Shown in pieces: positions 11,301 through 22,445 of a DNA stretch of 64,000 bases. Both the position numbers and the translations under genes were made by a program. Origin of the DNA: Ursus arctos (Eukaryota; Chordata; Mammalia; Carnivora; Ursidae); contig NW_026623056.1 in assembly GCF_023065955.2 (NCBI RefSeq), positions 85,683,256 through 85,747,255 of the forward strand. Reading direction: 5' to 3'. The notes below the pieces were generated by a model, which saw only the letters and a program-made list of their open reading frames with translations, was not told where the DNA came from and did not search any database. The number at the start of each line of letters is the position of its first letter. Positions within the stretch are counted from its first letter, which is position 1.

Positions 11301-13269
11301 TCAACTGGAACCGATAAAGATCCAGGGTTATTTAAGGTCATTACTGAAACACGGAGCAAGAAAAGAGAAAAAGAAGAAAGTTTTGGCAAGAAGAGAACCT
11401 TAATAACTGAAGTCTTAGCTCCTGGTAGCAGGGTGAGGATCTGGGAGCTCATCCCAGGAAAGTTTTGAAACTGAAATAAAATGAGTATTTTATAACCATC
11501 CATTCTGTTCCATTTTTTCCCCCTCTCTCTCTCCCTCTCTCCATCTTTAAATTTGTTTTTCACTCTCCAGGACTTGGAGAAGTTCACTTACATTAGAGCT
11601 ACTTGCCTTTCTTTGGATGAGGGTTTCTCAAATTACAACTTTTCCACTGAGATTTTTCTGACAGTGGGTTTGGCCTTTCTAGACCCAGCCCCACTTATGG
11701 TCCATGACAACACTATACTCTAAGTTGTCCTCATCCCTGAACAATTTCTGCTTTTCCTGCTGACCACTCTGCATCTTTGCCATATCTCCGCGTAAAAAGT
11801 TCTTTTCTGCACCAGGATCCCACAGTGGCAGATTAGCAAACCTCCTTTAGCCTTTTGCCACTGCTTAAAATTTTTAAAAAGAAATAAAGAAATTAATATT
11901 CCACCAGGCACTGGGGAGAGATAAAGAAGCACAAAAACTTATGTATTACTGAGAAGATAAGACTTCTAGATTTCTAATTGCGTGCCATAAACTTCCTAGA
12001 AGAGCATTCCTCAAAACACATTCAATAGAATGCTAACAGTGTCACACACAAAAAAAAGGTTTCAAGGACATATATCTGGGAGGTACATGGGTTTAAAAAG
12101 CAAAGCCAGTTTCTATAATGCAGAACTTCTCAGAGCCCTTAGTGTGTTAATTTGCAATAGGAATGTCCACAAGGCAGATTAAACTTTCAGCATCTCATGG
12201 ACGGACTTAACCATGGTCTTATCCTATAGGGAGAATGGAGAAAATGGGGTTCAAGGAGCATGTGTTCTAGAAAATACTCTGGCAAACACTGGCCTAGCCA
12301 TGATATGTTGAGTTTCAAAGGAGAGACACCATAATCATTTGCATAAAGATCCCCCGTGGGCTGAGATGGTTAGAGCTGGCATGTTAAAAGTAGTATGATT
12401 CATATTAGTACTCAAAACATAGAGTGAGGAGCGGGCGAGAGAAGCATGCTTGGGAAAATAGCTTCACCAAAGGAGAAAATTTATGAGATGTGTTTGAAGA
12501 GCACCAGAAGACTGGTGTGGAAGTCATGCTATGGAAAAGACCAGAAGACCTGGGAGGAGCGGGAGAAAGAGAAGAGAAGAAGACTAAGAACCTGACTGTG
12601 AGAACCTCAACCTGGAAGCATGGGAAACAAGAGTCAACTTCAAGGCAAAAGCACAAACCTTGGGTGCTGGCAGAACATAAATGAATTTGGCTCCCATCGG
12701 TAAATGATCCCTACTATCTGCTCAACAGAGAGAAAAAGTGGTGCCGATGAGCAGGGGCATGAACGTGGCAAGTAGGGGAGCCATGGTGGTGTTGGGGCAA
12801 GGGCCCTGGGTGGGTTAGGAAACTCACATTCCACATCCAGTGCTGCTGGGACTTTGGACAAGCAAGTTAACCTATGGTTCCTTACCACTCTAACACTCTG
12901 TCAGTCTCTGATGATGTGAAAGTCACGTCTCTCCAGAGCCCCCAGGGCTGGAGGGAATGGGGCATTGCAAGGTCAGACACCACACGCCATTCTCCCACAG
13001 TGAGCTTACCAGAGATGGTTTCAGCTGACAAGCCTCTCTGCAAAGGGAGCGCAGCTGTCCTGGTCTGGGCAGCTGCACAGCCCAATACAGCTGCCTATGC
13101 CATCTGGCCAAGGGGTGGGAACCCAGGAGGCATGAGTTCTGAGAGAATCAAGGGACAAGATACTGAGAAACAAGGGGGCAGAAGAATTACAAGGCATGTC
13201 TTCTTGCCTTTTGAATTCAGGCAAGCTGATCGCCACACCCTCCTGAATCTTAAATGATGGAATCACTCA
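11301..13269. other. Unassigned stretch
   Basis: No gene seen. A CT-rich tract is at 11519-11545. The part around 12000-12310 looks like a decayed DNA transposon but could not be assigned. The 127-codon open frame at 12874-13257 (plus) is overlapped by three antisense frames and is taken as chance. Confidence 0.45.
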
Positions 13270-13430
13270 GATGCAATTTCCTACAATCTGAGAATCAATT
13301 AACAGCTCCTGAATCTGTAAAATTAAGAAATCTGTATAGCTTCATAGGGTTGCAGAATGGATTGAACAGCACAGGCTATGTAAAACAAAAAGCACCATGC
13401 CTGGCCTAGAGTGACAAGTCTACATGTGCT
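13270..13430 (+). mobile_element. MIR SINE, diverged
   Basis: gaatctgtaaaattaagaaa then gcttcatagggttgcagaat then agcaccatgcctggcctaga follow the MIR core and 3' half. Confidence 0.55.
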
Positions 13431-14077
13431 GTGCTCAGACCTAATTATTTCCCAGGATGCATCACTGATGTATTGCCCCCTCCACCCCACCACTACCTGT
13501 CTCACCCCCAACACTCTTCCCTGACTGGCTACGGGACCCTGCTCCAATCAGTCACAGCTTCCTTTATGCCAATGCTGCAATGGATAAAAGAAGGACCAAG
13601 AAAAGATAGACCCACTTGAGCATCTGAAACTTCTTTTTACTTACAGCCAACACTATAATTTCAGTTAAAATGTTGGAATAATTTTGTTTTCCATTATTAG
13701 CATGGTTCTTACTTACCGGGATGAAATATGATTTCCTCTGGTTAAAAAAAATGCCCAATATTTTGTAAAAGATGAAGTAATGCCTAGTAACCTTGGTTGT
13801 TTTTAAAACCCCTTCCTATCAACTGCAAAGGGGACTTGGTTTAATGTTGATCCATGCCACAGTATATTTGCTTCACTTCCAGCTTCTGGCTAACCCCTTA
13901 ATGAGTAAGTTAATTGGGTAACATGAGTCAATTAATCAGAATGCATACTTATTTTTATGAACTCTACTGCCAATGCATTAATTCATGACATGTGTTTCAT
14001 AAGTTGGAAGAATGGCTAAAATATAAGTATAGATTTTTACATGACATATGGTTCTAAAAGTCAGACGGTGTGAATAA
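13431..14077. other. Unassigned AT-rich stretch
   Basis: No repeat or gene recognised; several TTAAT-rich motifs. Confidence 0.45.
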
Positions 14078-15330
14078 TTCATCCATTCATTCATCTAAGA
14101 AGTGCTAATTAAGTATGTACTATGAACCAGTCATGATTCTAAGCACTGGAGGTAATAGATGAATCAAGTCAAAGACAGGAAGTAGGCCCACAAACAAGTC
14201 CTTACACACAGATTTATGAGGGAGGTGTGGGCAGAGTGGGATGGTGCACAATGCAGGGGCCATACCCCTGCCAGAGGGTCAACCAAGGTTTCAGAGGGGC
14301 AGAGCTGCATCGAGAAGAACGAGTCAGGACTCACTGGATGATAGATGGAGAAAGAGGATACAGTGATAGAAAGACATTCCAGGTATTGGAAATTTCCTGT
14401 GAAAATGCCTCAAGGCACCCAGAGCACAGTAATTCAGAATGACTAGAAAGTTAAGGTCCAGGGAAAGAGAGGGAAGCGATGAATAGGAGCTAAGTGGAGG
14501 AACAGCCAGAGCTTAGAAGACCTTGAGCAGCAAACTAAAGATTTTGGGCTTTATTCCGAAGGCAATGCAAACTTCTGAAGGGTTCGAGCAGGAGGGCTGA
14601 TGTGCTAAGATGCTTAAAAGATCATTCCAGGGACAAAGATCACTCTGGCAACTGACAGGAAGAGACTAACCCAGAAGGTAGTATCAACGTTCAGATCAGA
14701 GACGATGAAGGTCTGGGGTGAGCCAGAGGCATTTGGGAGAGGGAACAGATAGTAGATTTCATGTATATATTTTTCCAACATCAAGATGTAATTGACTCAG
14801 GTATATTTATAGCTCAAATCAATAGGGTTTGCTCATGGATGGAGGTAAAGTGAGAGGCAAGAGTCTGGGGTAGTGATTGGATGAGTGGCAGCACCACCAA
14901 TTCAAGTACTGGAGACAGAAGGAGAACCGGGTGGTAGGGGGACATCAGGAGCTGCTGCATTCAGTCATGTGGACTTGATGGCACCATCGACATCCAAACT
15001 GCAGGTACTCCACAGGCTATTTATAGGTGGGTCCAAAGCTTGGGAAATGAGTCTAAGCTGGTGAAAGACATTTAGAAATCATCACTGCGAACATAATGGA
15101 ACCAAGAGAGGACATGTAATTGCCCAGGAGGGGCAGGTGGAAGAAGAGGAGTCCAGGAAAAGGTAAGTCTGAGGATGACATAGCAACATAGAGGATGGTA
15201 AAGAGAGGGGGTGTGTACATGGAAATCAACAGATATAGCATTTCAAGAATATGCAGTCAACAGTGCCAAATAGCACAAGGAAGACAGGAGAACATGCCAT
15301 GGATGTGTCGTTGTTTGCAAATTTCAGTTC
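14078..15330 (-). mobile_element. Long L2 LINE copy, antisense
   Basis: Plus strand begins with the reversed L2 3' end (ccattcattcatctaagaag, ctatgaaccagtcatgattc). It continues through the reversed 3' region and RT-coding part: gattttgggctttattccga, ggcaatgcaaacttctgaag, agatcattccagggacaaag. About 1.25 kb, one of the two longest L2 copies here. All reading frames are broken. Confidence 0.7.
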
Positions 15331-15385
15331 CCATGAGTTTGAGGATTGGCACTGAGCGTGGGCCACAATCAAGGAGAGGCAATTA

Positions 15386-15387
15386 AG

Positions 15388-15440
<53 letters not shown>

Positions 15441-15444
15441 AAAA

Positions 15445-15488
<44 letters not shown>

Positions 15489-15540
15489 AAAGAAAAGAAA
15501 GAGAAAAAAAGAAAAGAAAAAGAGAAAAAGAAAAAGAAAA
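15386..15540. repeat. GAAA/GA purine microsatellite, about 155 bp
   Basis: A nearly pure purine tract: GAAA units, then a GA block around 15411-15436, then more GAAA and AAAAG variants. Open frames through it (15346-15561 plus, 15369-15554 minus) are low-complexity artefacts. Confidence 0.95.
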
Positions 15541-15543
15541 CCT

Positions 15544-15575
15544 ATGGCTCTCAAACTTTAATTTGCAACAACAAC

Positions 15576-15609
<34 letters not shown>

Positions 15610-15760
15610 CAGGTATTTTTAAATATAATTCCTGAGCCCTACTCTCAGAGCTTTTAATACAGTGGGGCTACAGGCGATCCCAGGAATCTGCATTTTTAAC
15701 AAGCACCTAAGAGTTTCTAAAGGATGGTCAGAGATTCCACTCTTAGAAACACTGTGAAAG
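15544..15760 (+). mobile_element. MER5A-like hAT-Charlie remnant with internal poly-A
   Basis: Starts ggctctcaaactttaatttg and continues after an A run (15576-15604) with aattcctgagccctactctc, caggaatctgcatttttaac, aagcacctaagagttt and a caaaactg-like end. This is the MER5A order. The A run appears to be an expansion inside it. Confidence 0.65.
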
Positions 15761-15944
15761 TGGCTCTCTTTAAGTTGAAATTGGGTACTTTTTTAACAGA
15801 AGCATTTTATTAGCAAAAGTATTTCCCAGGGGTCCATGATACTCATTCCTGTTCTACTTACGGAGACTCAGGAGGCCGCCAGATTGTTTTAATCTTCCCA
15901 GTGACTTCAGTCTTACAGCCCTCAGTATCCTCAAAATGAGATCA

Positions 15945-16340
15945 GCCGTTCTCATAACTGAAAGAATAACCTGAGCATTTAAGAAAATCTGTCTACTTGG
16001 GGCGCCTGGGTGGTACAGCGGTTAAGCGTCTGCCTTCGGCTCAGGGCGTGATCCCGGCGTTATGGGATCGAGCCCCACATCAGGCTCCTCTGCTGGGAGG
16101 CTGCTTCTTCCTCTCCCACGCCTCCCCCCCGCCCCGCCCGCTTGTGTTCCCTCTCTCACTGGCTGTCTCTATCTCTGTCAGATAAATAAATAAAATCTTT
16201 AAAAAAAAAAAATCTGTCTACAATGTCCTGGTTCCACCTTACTTCCTGAATCAGGCTCCCAGATGTGGAGCCCAGGAATCCAGATTTCTGAAGCCCCCCA
16301 GTAGATTCTGTGGTTCAGCTAGGTTTAGAAACAACGGAAT
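15945..16340 (+). mobile_element. MER5-like DNA transposon split by a SINEC
   Basis: Left part gccgttctcataactgaaag, aacctgagcatttaagaaa; right part cttcctgaatcaggctccca, caggaatccagatttctgaa. Joined across the SINEC at 15997-16208 they make one MER5A-like element, so the SINE is the younger insertion. Confidence 0.6.
15984..16221 (+). mobile_element. SINEC (bear/pinniped-type) with TSD
   Basis: Body 15997-16208: ggggcgcctgggtggtacag, gcgtctgccttcggctcagg, gggatcgagccccacatcag, a CT-rich middle and an AAATAAATAAAATCTTT-A tail. The TSD aaaatctgtctac is at 15984-15996 and 16209-16221. The head is tRNA-Lys-like with a box-B-like motif. Confidence 0.95.
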
Positions 16341-17229
16341 AGATCATCTCTAATCCAACATCCATCCTTAATAGTCCATGAATTCGGCACACATCTGCAA
16401 GAGGAGTTGGGCTTTGGCTGCCAAAATAAGGCCCTAATAAACCTCCCTGTCAAAAAGGAAGTTTAAAATTCCTTGATGTCAGCGGAGCTTGCGATAGAAA
16501 CTGTAGTCCAACTGTGAGTTTTCAGAGTAAATATTATTACAATGATGTAGAATTTTAGCTGGTCCTATTAATTATGCAGTTGAAGCACTTCGATGAATTG
16601 CGGGTGCCCTAATGTAAACATTGGTTCAGTAATTGTTACTCTCAAGTTCAATGGCCTCCTCAAATCAGTCAGCAAAGATTTACCATTGTTGTTATAACAA
16701 CAAGAGGAGTCCAGGAAGAATGAGTCCTTTCGCCAGCTCTAACACTGGAAAATTCGGTAAACATATATTTAAGTCAGTGCCAAACAATAAATTCTCTGGC
16801 TAATAAGGATTATTAAGGGAAATGAGATGTCTCATAAGTAATGTAAAGGGCTGGTAAACACTGTCATTTCAAAGTCCCAGGTCTCCAGAGGCAAAGGTGA
16901 CAAACTCTTGCAAATAAGCTGATCCCCCCCTCACCTCTTCTTTCCTCCTGTAGTGATCCCCATCGAGTGCTAGTAATGGCCTGTGTTCCAGACTAGGGTT
17001 TGCTAGAAGAGAAGGGGAACAGAAAGACTGGGAAGCACATGGCAGAGAAGCATTGAAAACCTGCTGGCAAGCTCTGCCTTTGCTGTGTCCAAGATTTTTT
17101 TCTTATAATGGCCCTAGGGAGGTACCTTCAGCTTCCTACAAAAGAGATTTCCCTCTTAAAAACCTCAGTAAGATTCCCCACACCTATATCATAAAACTCA
17201 CTTTGTTTAGAGGCCAGCAAGAGCATTTT
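16341..17229. other. Repeat-poor AT-rich island
   Basis: No transposon family recognised over about 890 bp. Contains cctattaattatgcag and similar AT motifs and a perfect 18-bp palindrome at 16686-16703. A conserved non-coding element is possible but not shown. Confidence 0.45.
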
Positions 17230-17600
17230 CCCATTGGGCCTTGGTTTCTCCTGCCCACTATCCTCTACCCTCGCTCCCAATACCATACACAGCCTCCATT
17301 CCAGCAACATTAAACTTCTGACTTTCCACAACTCAGGATCTTTCTCTGCATGTGCTAAAGTCACCAAAGCAGTAGCCTTTCAGCTCCCTTTCCTCACCTG
17401 GAAAACTCTCTTAGCTCTCAAGACCCAGCTCAGACAGTACTTCCTAGGTGAAGCCTTCTCAGATTATCCCAGACATATGGGTCCACCCTTGGTGCTCCGG
17501 AGCCCTTTGTTTGAACTCCTGTAACATCAAGTATGCTGCTGAACATTTATCTAGTTGCTTATCCAACTCATCTGCTGGACCATGAGCAGCTCAAGGCCAC
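17230..17600 (+). mobile_element. L2 LINE fragment
   Basis: L2-like order: aactcaggatctttctctgc, cagctccctttcctcacctg, ctcaagacccagctcagaca, cttcctaggtgaagccttct, ending accatgagcagctcaaggcc. Decayed; no open frame of note. Confidence 0.65.
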
Positions 17601-17631
17601 GCTCATAGTAGGCTCTGTTAGATGGGTACAA

Positions 17632-17656
17632 GGGAGGGAGGGAGGGAGGGAGGGAA
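17632..17656. repeat. GGGA microsatellite
   Basis: About six GGGA/GAGG units in a row. Confidence 0.9.
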
Positions 17657-17769
17657 GAGGCAAGAAAGGAATGAAAGAAGGTAAAAAGAATAGATGGATG
17701 GAATGACAGACCAAAAAAGGGGCAAAAAGAGGCAGAAAGAACTGGACTAGAGTCAGGAGGCTTTATTTC

Positions 17770-18170
17770 TCCATCTGCTGATATAACAAATGTTTATTAG
17801 GAATAACTATTAAGTTCAAGACATGGTGCCTGGCATACTGAGACAAATAAGACACAACTGTGACCCCTACCAGATGCTCACAGGCCAGCAAAGAATACAG
17901 ATAAGCAAGCAGACAATCACATTAGAGTCTATGAAGTCCAGTGAAGGTATACACAGGGTGCTATGATATCATATAGGAGAATTCACCAAAACAGTCCAGA
18001 GGAGTCGAATGGAAAGCTGAAACTTAAAGCATGAGTAGGGTGGGAAGCAATTTACATTTCCAGGAGAGGAACAGTATGTGCAAAGGAAGGAAAATAAAGA
18101 AAAGCTTAGACAAAGAATTGGGGCAAGAGAGATAAGGCTGGAGACGGAAGAGTTCTAGAGTAAGCATGTG
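17770..18170 (-). mobile_element. L2 LINE fragment, antisense
   Basis: Plus strand: caaatgtttattaggaataa, gacatggtgcctggcatact, gacacaactgtgacccctac, then acagtatgtgcaaaggaagg. This is the reversed L2/CR1-type 3' end. Confidence 0.6.
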
Positions 18171-18189
18171 GACATGAGAGAAAGCTCTT

Positions 18190-18475
18190 ACAGAACCCTC
18201 AGCCTTTGTATGTGCCGCTCCTTTTGCTTAGAATATGCTTGGTTTTCTCCAAATTCTGCCACCCTTTAATTAGAGGTTCCAGGCACACTACACTTTCCCA
18301 TGATAACACCCTTCAAAATTCATTGACCTATTCTACCTAATACCTGGCTGCCCCAGTAAACTGGAAGGTTCCCCAGACTAGGCATTGCATCTGTCTTGTT
18401 CGTCATTGTATCCCCAGCACTTAGAAAGTGTCTGGCCTGTGGTGAGCCCTCCATAAATATTGGATAAATGAATAT
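18190..18475 (+). mobile_element. L2 LINE 3' end
   Basis: tatgtgccgctccttttgct, aactggaaggttccccagac, tgtatccccagcacttagaa, cctggcctgtggtgagccct, ccataaatattggataaatg: a clear L2 3' terminus. It lies back-to-back with the antisense L2 copy to its left. Confidence 0.8.
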
Positions 18476-18604
18476 AAGAAATGCATGGTCTTATTAACCA
18501 AATCTTTCCATCATGGTTCTCTGAAATAGTAAAAAAACAAAACAAAAAAATCCCACCTGGGAAAATGTTTGAGAAAAATCCATGAGGTAGAAAGGATCCC
18601 AGCA

Positions 18605-18765
18605 GAGAGCTTGTTCTCACCTAGCCTCTGACACTCAGACAAGATGTGTTCCCCAGCAAGACATGGCAGCTCACCAAGCCTGGGTCTCTTATTTATCAAA
18701 TGTGGCTACTGGCTTGGATGAAATCTAAGATTCTCTCTAACTCATCAGGTCAATGGTGTTTACAT
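18605..18765 (+). mobile_element. MIR/MIR3-like SINE
   Basis: tcacctagcctctgacactc, caccaagcctgggtctctta, tttatcaaatgtggctactg, ggcttggatgaaatctaaga. Matches the MIR3 core and 3' end. Confidence 0.5.
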
Positions 18766-19494
18766 TATAGCTCCAAAGCCATAATGACCCGTGGCAGAGT
18801 AATTTGCTGATACTGAGATGAAGGAAAGCACTCGGTGCTGTTCACCTCCAGGACTGTGGTCTCACTGAATTTGTCCTCGGGGAAGCTGCTGCAACATCCA
18901 CTCTAGACTTTATTAGATATTAAAACACAGTCAAAGAGGAAAGGAAAGGTCACCTCTCTGGCACAAATAAACTTTCTTCTAGTAAGTCCCCAAGAGACGG
19001 GGTATGGAGTGCCCAACATTTTCCACTTTCAAGTTTAAAATGGCCAGAAAGAACCACTATCCCTAGAGCCAAACCCAGGAGAAGGGCTTGAGGTCCCTCC
19101 AGCAGCAAAGGGCCACGTGGTTTGCTCTATGCCCAGGAGATTCAGGGGATTGGAAACAAACTAAAGCCATGATTTAAGTAATTTCATCTATGTGTTTCCA
19201 GAGATTAATTATATTTATTGTATCTGACACCAGTCAGGGATAGCAAACATCTTTTGTGAGGCTTACAACAATATTTAAAAAGCATTACTCGTAATGGCTG
19301 ATTTTGTTTTATTATATCTGACTCAAAGCCAAGGTAGACAGCACTTAGCTGTCTGTGGACATTAATGTTTGGAGAGCAACAAAGACAGCTCCCCTCTCGG
19401 GCCTCCTACCGGCACCTGCACATGTTGCCCACCCCTCTCAGTATATGTGACAGTGGAGTGGGGGCAGGGAGGCAGTCCAACACCTCCAGAATTT
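18766..19494. other. Unassigned stretch
   Basis: No repeat or gene recognised. 19140-19350 is AT-rich (gattaattatatttattgta) and free of recognisable transposon sequence. Confidence 0.45.
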
Positions 19495-19950
19495 GTTGTG
19501 CAGCCACTGTGCAGGCACGGTGCTAGGCATTGCTGGATCCTCAGAGGTGGATAAGACAAGGATCCCTGATCCCCAGGTGGGCACAGGGCTCACCTCTAGT
19601 TGAACAAACATTACCCCATAAAGACAATACTACGTGCCATACAATGGGTAAGGAAACAGTAGGATAAGAATACGGAAGGGAGGGGTAAGTGCCAAGTAGG
19701 ACAAATCAGGAAAAGGATGTGGCATATGAGATGAGCCAGCAAAGAAGAGGTTTCTCTTAGGCCAACACAAATGGGAATTGGATTCTGGGTGCCAAGAGTA
19801 GCACAGGCAAAGGTGGGGAACTGAGAAGGGGTGGGGCTCAGGCAAAGCTTTAGATAGCATGTGCCCATGTGGGGAAATAGCACACAGTGGGACAGGAAAA
19901 ATGGAGCATGTGGTGGAAGGCCTTGAATACTTCCCGAAGAGCAGGCGAAC
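19495..19950 (-). mobile_element. L2 LINE fragment, antisense
   Basis: Plus strand reads gtgcaggcacggtgctaggc, attgctggatcctcagaggt, later ggtggaaggccttgaatact. The reversed L2 3' end and 3' region. Confidence 0.6.
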
Positions 19951-21189
19951 GTTTCATATGGCTATGGAGCCATACACGCCCTTGGGCAGAGCAGTAGCAT
20001 GAGAAGATCTACACTCCGGGGAATTTGCGTAGTGTGTCAGATAAGCAGCCAGCAGGGCCTTTCAGAAAGCGCCCTCCACGGCCCGGATGAGAGCCACTGG
20101 TCTAGAACACAGTCACACCCGGCGATTAGGGGCTGTTGGATTGCTACAGAAATTAACGTGGTGGGCTCCGTAAATTCTAGTCAGCTGGCCTGGGGACCTA
20201 ACGATGGTGTACGCTTAGAAAGAGGCAATTTTAAATTTTCAGTCACTGACAGAAACAATATGCAAAGACAATTCATTTGTAAGTTGGGGACTGCCCTCCC
20301 ACATGACAGAAATTTGTTTCATATCTTTAAGGGGTGCTTCCCTTTCCAAAAAGAACTTGTCATCTAGTGGAAAAGATGAAAGTATTTTGGACAACCAGGA
20401 GATCCGAGCATGAGGGCATTTACATTCACCTGTGCTCACAACATCGGACAAGAACGCAACCCACCAGGGAGGACCCCCACTAACTACGTAGGGGTTTGTC
20501 TCCACAAGCCGTAAAAAATAGCACAAAAGTAGAATGTCTTTAAAATCCATCACATCTTCAACAGAGTTAATTTTACTGGAAAATTGTTCTCCCTTTTTAG
20601 AACATTAGTCCCTAGGGACAGAGTACGAGGGGGAGAAACTTGTTTTTTTATGAACTTGCCTAAGAAAATTGATACACCCTAAAGCCCATCTAGTTATGAA
20701 ATTCCATTGCATCTGTCTCTTGTTTGTTTGCTTTGAAACCACCAATCTAAATCTACTTGGGACACTCAATGCAAAATAATAATAGCTCTGTTCATTTTTA
20801 TTTGGCTTTAAAGGAAAAACCAGCAGAACAAGGGGATCAAGGTCTCAGTTAAAAATCAAGAAAATGTGGCAGAAATTGACATCTATGCAAAATGAATCAA
20901 GATCAAACCTCTGTATTTTTGCATTGTCATTGAATTTTTTTCTTTACAAACAAGACATTTATGCCTTTCTTTCCTGCATAATTTCTGGATCCATCCTTGG
21001 TACCCCATATTTTGTTGTGCCAAGTATAAATCCTTAAACATCATAAGAAATTTCTACTGTTTATCTTTGAAAAAATACAACTCAAAAGAGCCATAAAATT
21101 GACTTGTAAAATAATGGATGCTAGCATAAACAGGGATACATACACATTTAGGTGCCTGTTGAGAAATGCATGTTTATATAAATAGCTTG
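19951..21189. other. Unassigned stretch
   Basis: No family recognised; an open frame of 122 codons (19999-20367 plus) has no domain. The left edge may still be L2. Confidence 0.45.
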
Positions 21190-21545
21190 TTTTTTATTTT
21201 AAAGTCATTTTAGACTTATAGGAAAGTTGAAGAATAGTGTAAAGAATTCAGAATTCCCATATACCTTTCACCCAGATTCCCCAAATATTTCTCGTGTGCA
21301 CGTGTGTGTGCACACGTGCATGTATAGATATGTAATTTGCATGCATGATGCACTTTTATCCCTAATTGCTAGAGTCTGTGTCTCCTCAAAACAAAAGCAT
21401 TCTCTTACACAACCACAACATAATCCCAAAGTAAGAAAATTAACAAGCTATTGTTCAGACTTATTATACAGACTTTATTCTAACTTTGCCAGTTGTCCAA
21501 ATAGTGTCCCTTAGAGCAAAAGAAAATCCCAGATCACACATGGCG
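21190..21545. mobile_element. Old L1 (L1ME-like) fragment, orientation uncertain
   Basis: The series attttagacttataggaaag, gaattcccatatacctttca, cccagattccccaaatattt, ccagttgtccaaatagtgtc, ccagatcacacatggcgctc resembles the non-coding 3' region of old L1ME/L1M elements. A purine-pyrimidine alternating tract lies inside it at 21293-21326. Confidence 0.5.
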
Positions 21546-22118
21546 CTCATTTGTCATGCCCTCAGCAGTATCGACCTTTGTGTGTAAAGAGCAGAGACAA
21601 AGTGTTTCCATCACACGGAAACTCAGAAAATACTATTCCCTTGGGTTCTTCCTGAGGAATCTACTAAAGCCCATTCTTCAAACAACAAAAATGACCGGAG
21701 AAACATACACATAAGGACAGATGGTGGGCACTTAACATGTAGTTACTTGAAGAACTAAGCCTAAATGAAAGTTAACAGGGAACCTTATAGTATATAGGAC
21801 TATGTGAATACAGACCTGACTGTGAGGATGTAGGAAAGCCATAAAAAATGGAGGGACAAGGAATAGCATAGGTAATAAAATAAACTAAAATAAAATAAAA
21901 AATTCCTGAACTGTTTTCAGGAATCATGATTGGTGGTAATAGTATCATGTTATTACTCTGAGACTGCTGTGTTTATACCAAGGGATAAAGCAAGTGAGTA
22001 ATTATAGGATATTCTAATCCCGTATGCTTGGGAACTAAGGTTTTTGGTGTGAAAGAGGGAAGATACAGATGTAAATAGAGGAGGTAAAGTAAAAACCCTA
22101 TAGTCTTTAATCTGAATT
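21546..22118. other. Unassigned stretch
   Basis: No repeat or gene recognised apart from a 9-bp stem, 5-base loop hairpin at 21902-21924 and short A/T-rich runs. Confidence 0.45.
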
Positions 22119-22445
22119 AGAAATGGGTGTGTTGTTAAGTTTAGCCATTCTGACTGGTGTGAGGTGGTATCTCATTGTGGTTTTGATTTGTACTTCCCTG
22201 ATGTTGAGTTATGTTGAGCATTTTTTTCACATGTCTATTGGGCATTTGTATGTATTTGAAGAACTGCCTTTTCATGTCTTCTGCCCATTTCTTAACTGGG
22301 TGATATGCATTAAGGAGGGCACTTGATGTAAAGAGCAGGGTGTTGTATACCACAGGTGAATCACTAAATTCTACCTCTGAAGCTAATAATACACTATATG
22401 TTAAATTGAATTTAAATTTAAAATTTTTTTAAAAGAAATTGGTGT
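22119..22445 (+). mobile_element. 5'-inverted (twin-primed) short L1 with TSD
   Basis: 22131-22294 is antisense L1 ORF2 (ccattctgactggtgtgagg, tggtatctcattgtggtttt, cttctgcccatttcttaact). From about 22295 it switches to the sense L1 3' UTR (tgcattaaggagggcacttg, tgaatcactaaattctacct) and ends in an A/T-rich tail. TSD agaaatgggtgt at 22119-22130 and agaaattggtgt at 22434-22445 (11/12). The junction shows short homology around aactgg. Confidence 0.85.

Noticed and set aside
15346..15561. Lys/Glu/Arg-rich open frame and its antisense Phe/Leu/Ser-rich frame
   Set aside because: Pure translation of the GAAA microsatellite.
15999..16080. tRNA gene suggested by A-box and B-box-like motifs
   Set aside because: This is the tRNA-derived head of a SINEC, with SINE body, A tail and TSD; the same motif recurs in the other SINECs.
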